Shown piece by piece: positions 63,931 through 64,000 of a stretch of DNA of 64,000 nt (positions within the stretch are counted from its first letter, which is position 1; each line of letters starts with the position of its first letter). The notes under the pieces are model-generated. The model did not search any database. It was given only the letters and a program-made list of their open reading frames with translations, and was not told where the DNA came from. Origin of the DNA: Lachnospiraceae bacterium (GTDB taxonomy: Bacteria > Bacillota > Clostridia > Lachnospirales > Lachnospiraceae). The DNA lies in assembly GCA_009911185.1 (NCBI GenBank), contig QXWW01000015.1:21823-85822 (forward strand), read 5' to 3'. A program made the position numbers and the translations under genes.

Positions 63931-64000
63931 TGATATAATAAAGTTGTAACGGGAGTGGCTAATAAGATATACTGAAAATAATCAAGAAAGAGGTACTTAT
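63931..64000 (+). mobile_element. Left end of a second IS3-like element running off the window
   Basis: TGATATAATAAAGTTGTAAC and the later GATATACTGAAAATAATCAA resemble the left end and leader at 62365-62420 (TGGTATAATAAAGTTGTAAT, GATATACTCACAGAA). Only 70 bases are visible. Confidence 0.5.

Noticed and set aside
1..64000. CRISPR array, rRNA or tRNA genes
   Set aside because: No regularly spaced direct repeats, cloverleaf-like segments with CCA-type ends or rRNA-like stretches were seen by eye; a tRNA or covariance scan was not possible.

Overview
The window looks like a chromosome segment of an anaerobic gut-type Firmicute, most likely a Lachnospiraceae (class Clostridia). The evidence is strong AGGAGG-type ribosome sites, Firmicutes families (YesM/YesN-type two-component systems, DUF975, DUF2752, DUF3737, BlaI/BlaR1, PheB-type ACT protein), an RF2 gene with its programmed frameshift, and surface proteins built from FIVAR, Big_2 and Fn3 modules. 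No rRNA, tRNA or CRISPR array was seen. Species assignment is inference.

Region 1 (1-24.5 kb) is ordinary chromosomal sequence with intact genes. It holds the end of a cell-wall amidase; a solute-binding lipoprotein with a YesM-like kinase; an AlkD-like protein; prfB; and a threonine-branch cluster (ACT regulator, homoserine dehydrogenase, apgM-type enzyme). A second sensing module (AraC-type response regulator, YesM-like kinase, solute-binding protein) precedes a 1729-residue secreted GH3 enzyme whose GH3 domains are in permuted order and are joined to an esterase and adhesion-type modules. Then come a BlaI/BlaR1 pair with two palindromic operators, a DUF2752 protein, a triple PepSY protein, a SprA-like protein and a DUF975 membrane protein.

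Region 2 (25-31.9 kb) is AT-rich accessory DNA. Two small proteins sharing an N-terminal Asn/Gly/Gln-rich motif are followed, after an IS110 insertion, by a 936-residue metallophosphoesterase fused to a STAND-type P-loop NTPase. This is the best candidate for an undescribed conflict or anti-phage system. A tyrosine recombinase lies beyond it.

Region 3 (32-42.4 kb) holds a decayed PBP2a-like transpeptidase, an intact two-component system with a FtsX-type ABC exporter (the arrangement of peptide-antibiotic response modules), a KTR-protein pseudogene, an IS3 element, and a GNAT/DHFR-family gene pair.

Region 4 (42.4-64 kb) is a graveyard of mobile elements. It has fragments of IS256, IS630, IS3 and another DDE transposase, remnants of mobilization genes, three pieces of response regulators (one more at 30 kb), and broken MATE, LysE, PEBP, HxlR and XRE genes. 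Intact cargo sits between them: three cyclophilin-like secreted proteins with a flavodoxin and a LysR regulator, DUF3737, an XRE-cupin/MBL pair, AraC/EamA/DUF2000, an XRE/membrane pair and a DUF3267 protein.

Two dispersed intergenic repeat families run through the window. Family A (about 180 bp, four loci) begins in the U-tract of an intrinsic terminator at every locus, in the same orientation as the terminated gene. Family B has three loci with rearranged modules, and one copy lies inside the decayed PBP gene.
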